Shown: piece by piece, positions 62,747 through 64,000 of the stretch
Numbering within the stretch: the stretch's first letter is position 1
Layout of the letters: every line of letters begins with the position of its first letter
Origin: Dechloromonas denitrificans
Lineage (GTDB): Bacteria > Pseudomonadota > Gammaproteobacteria > Burkholderiales > Rhodocyclaceae
Assembly: GCF_001551835.1 (NCBI RefSeq)
Contig: NZ_LODL01000021.1
Span: forward strand, 495,960-559,959
Direction of reading: 5' to 3'
Length of the DNA stretch: 64,000 bases
Notes under the pieces: model-generated
What the model was told of the DNA's origin: nothing
The model's database searches: none
Seen by the model: only the letters and a program-made list of their open reading frames with translations
Position numbers and translations under genes: made by a program

Positions 62747-64000
<1,254 letters not shown>

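Overview
The window is GC-rich, gene-dense DNA from a Gram-negative proteobacterium. The gene content fits a betaproteobacterium, most likely a Rhodocyclales relative of Dechloromonas or Azospira. Supporting signs are a class Ia RNR, a CbiX-type cobalamin pathway, SecDF-YajC next to tgt and queA, an RND efflux operon with an AcrR-like operator, cytochrome c' and lipopolysaccharide heptosyltransferase II. This assignment is inferred from gene content, not from a marker-gene comparison. No tRNA, rRNA, CRISPR array, IS element or prophage was recognised.

Positions 1-16,560 are read leftward and are tied together by vitamin B12. A cobalamin riboswitch (about 16.36-16.54 kb) precedes a cobalt-uptake and corrin-ring operon: cbiM-cbiN-cbiQ-cbiO-cobM-cbiX-cbiC-cbiD-cobL-cobI-cbiG-cobE-cobJ-[2Fe-2S] ferredoxin. 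Most junctions overlap. The two large gaps in the operon are filled by palindromic repeats. A second cobalamin riboswitch (about 4.8-5.05 kb) precedes the class Ia ribonucleotide reductase genes nrdA-nrdB, which are followed by a GNAT acetyltransferase and a tonB-like gene cut by the window edge. In both cases the ribosome-binding site lies in a small hairpin just before the start codon. A palindromic element is inserted in frame near the N-terminus of nrdB.

Positions 16.6-31.2 kb hold a crotonase-family isomerase, a PduO-type cobalamin adenosyltransferase, and a rightward operon for glycolate and glycerate metabolism (hyi-gckA-glcDEF) that runs into an HDOD signalling gene. A PP2C phosphatase, the RNA helicase gene rhlE, and a histidine kinase with its single-domain response regulator follow. 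Positions 31.2-37.7 kb are a leftward RND efflux operon (adaptor-pump-outer membrane channel-TetR repressor) behind a promoter overlapped by an AcrR-like operator.

Positions 37.9-52.4 kb are mostly housekeeping: proQ, ugpB-ugpQ, alaS, an EAL-HDOD protein, phosphomannomutase/phosphoglucomutase, a YheT-like hydrolase, waaF, ilvE, a NUDIX hydrolase and mnmA. Positions 52.5-55.3 kb carry a chemoreceptor behind an FNR/ANR-like site and an HD-GYP protein. The right end carries a GST, purB with two small genes, cytochrome c' and a b561-type cytochrome, and then the leftward set queA-tgt-yajC-secD-secF.

Coding assignments rest on motifs and gene order read by eye. No database search was run.
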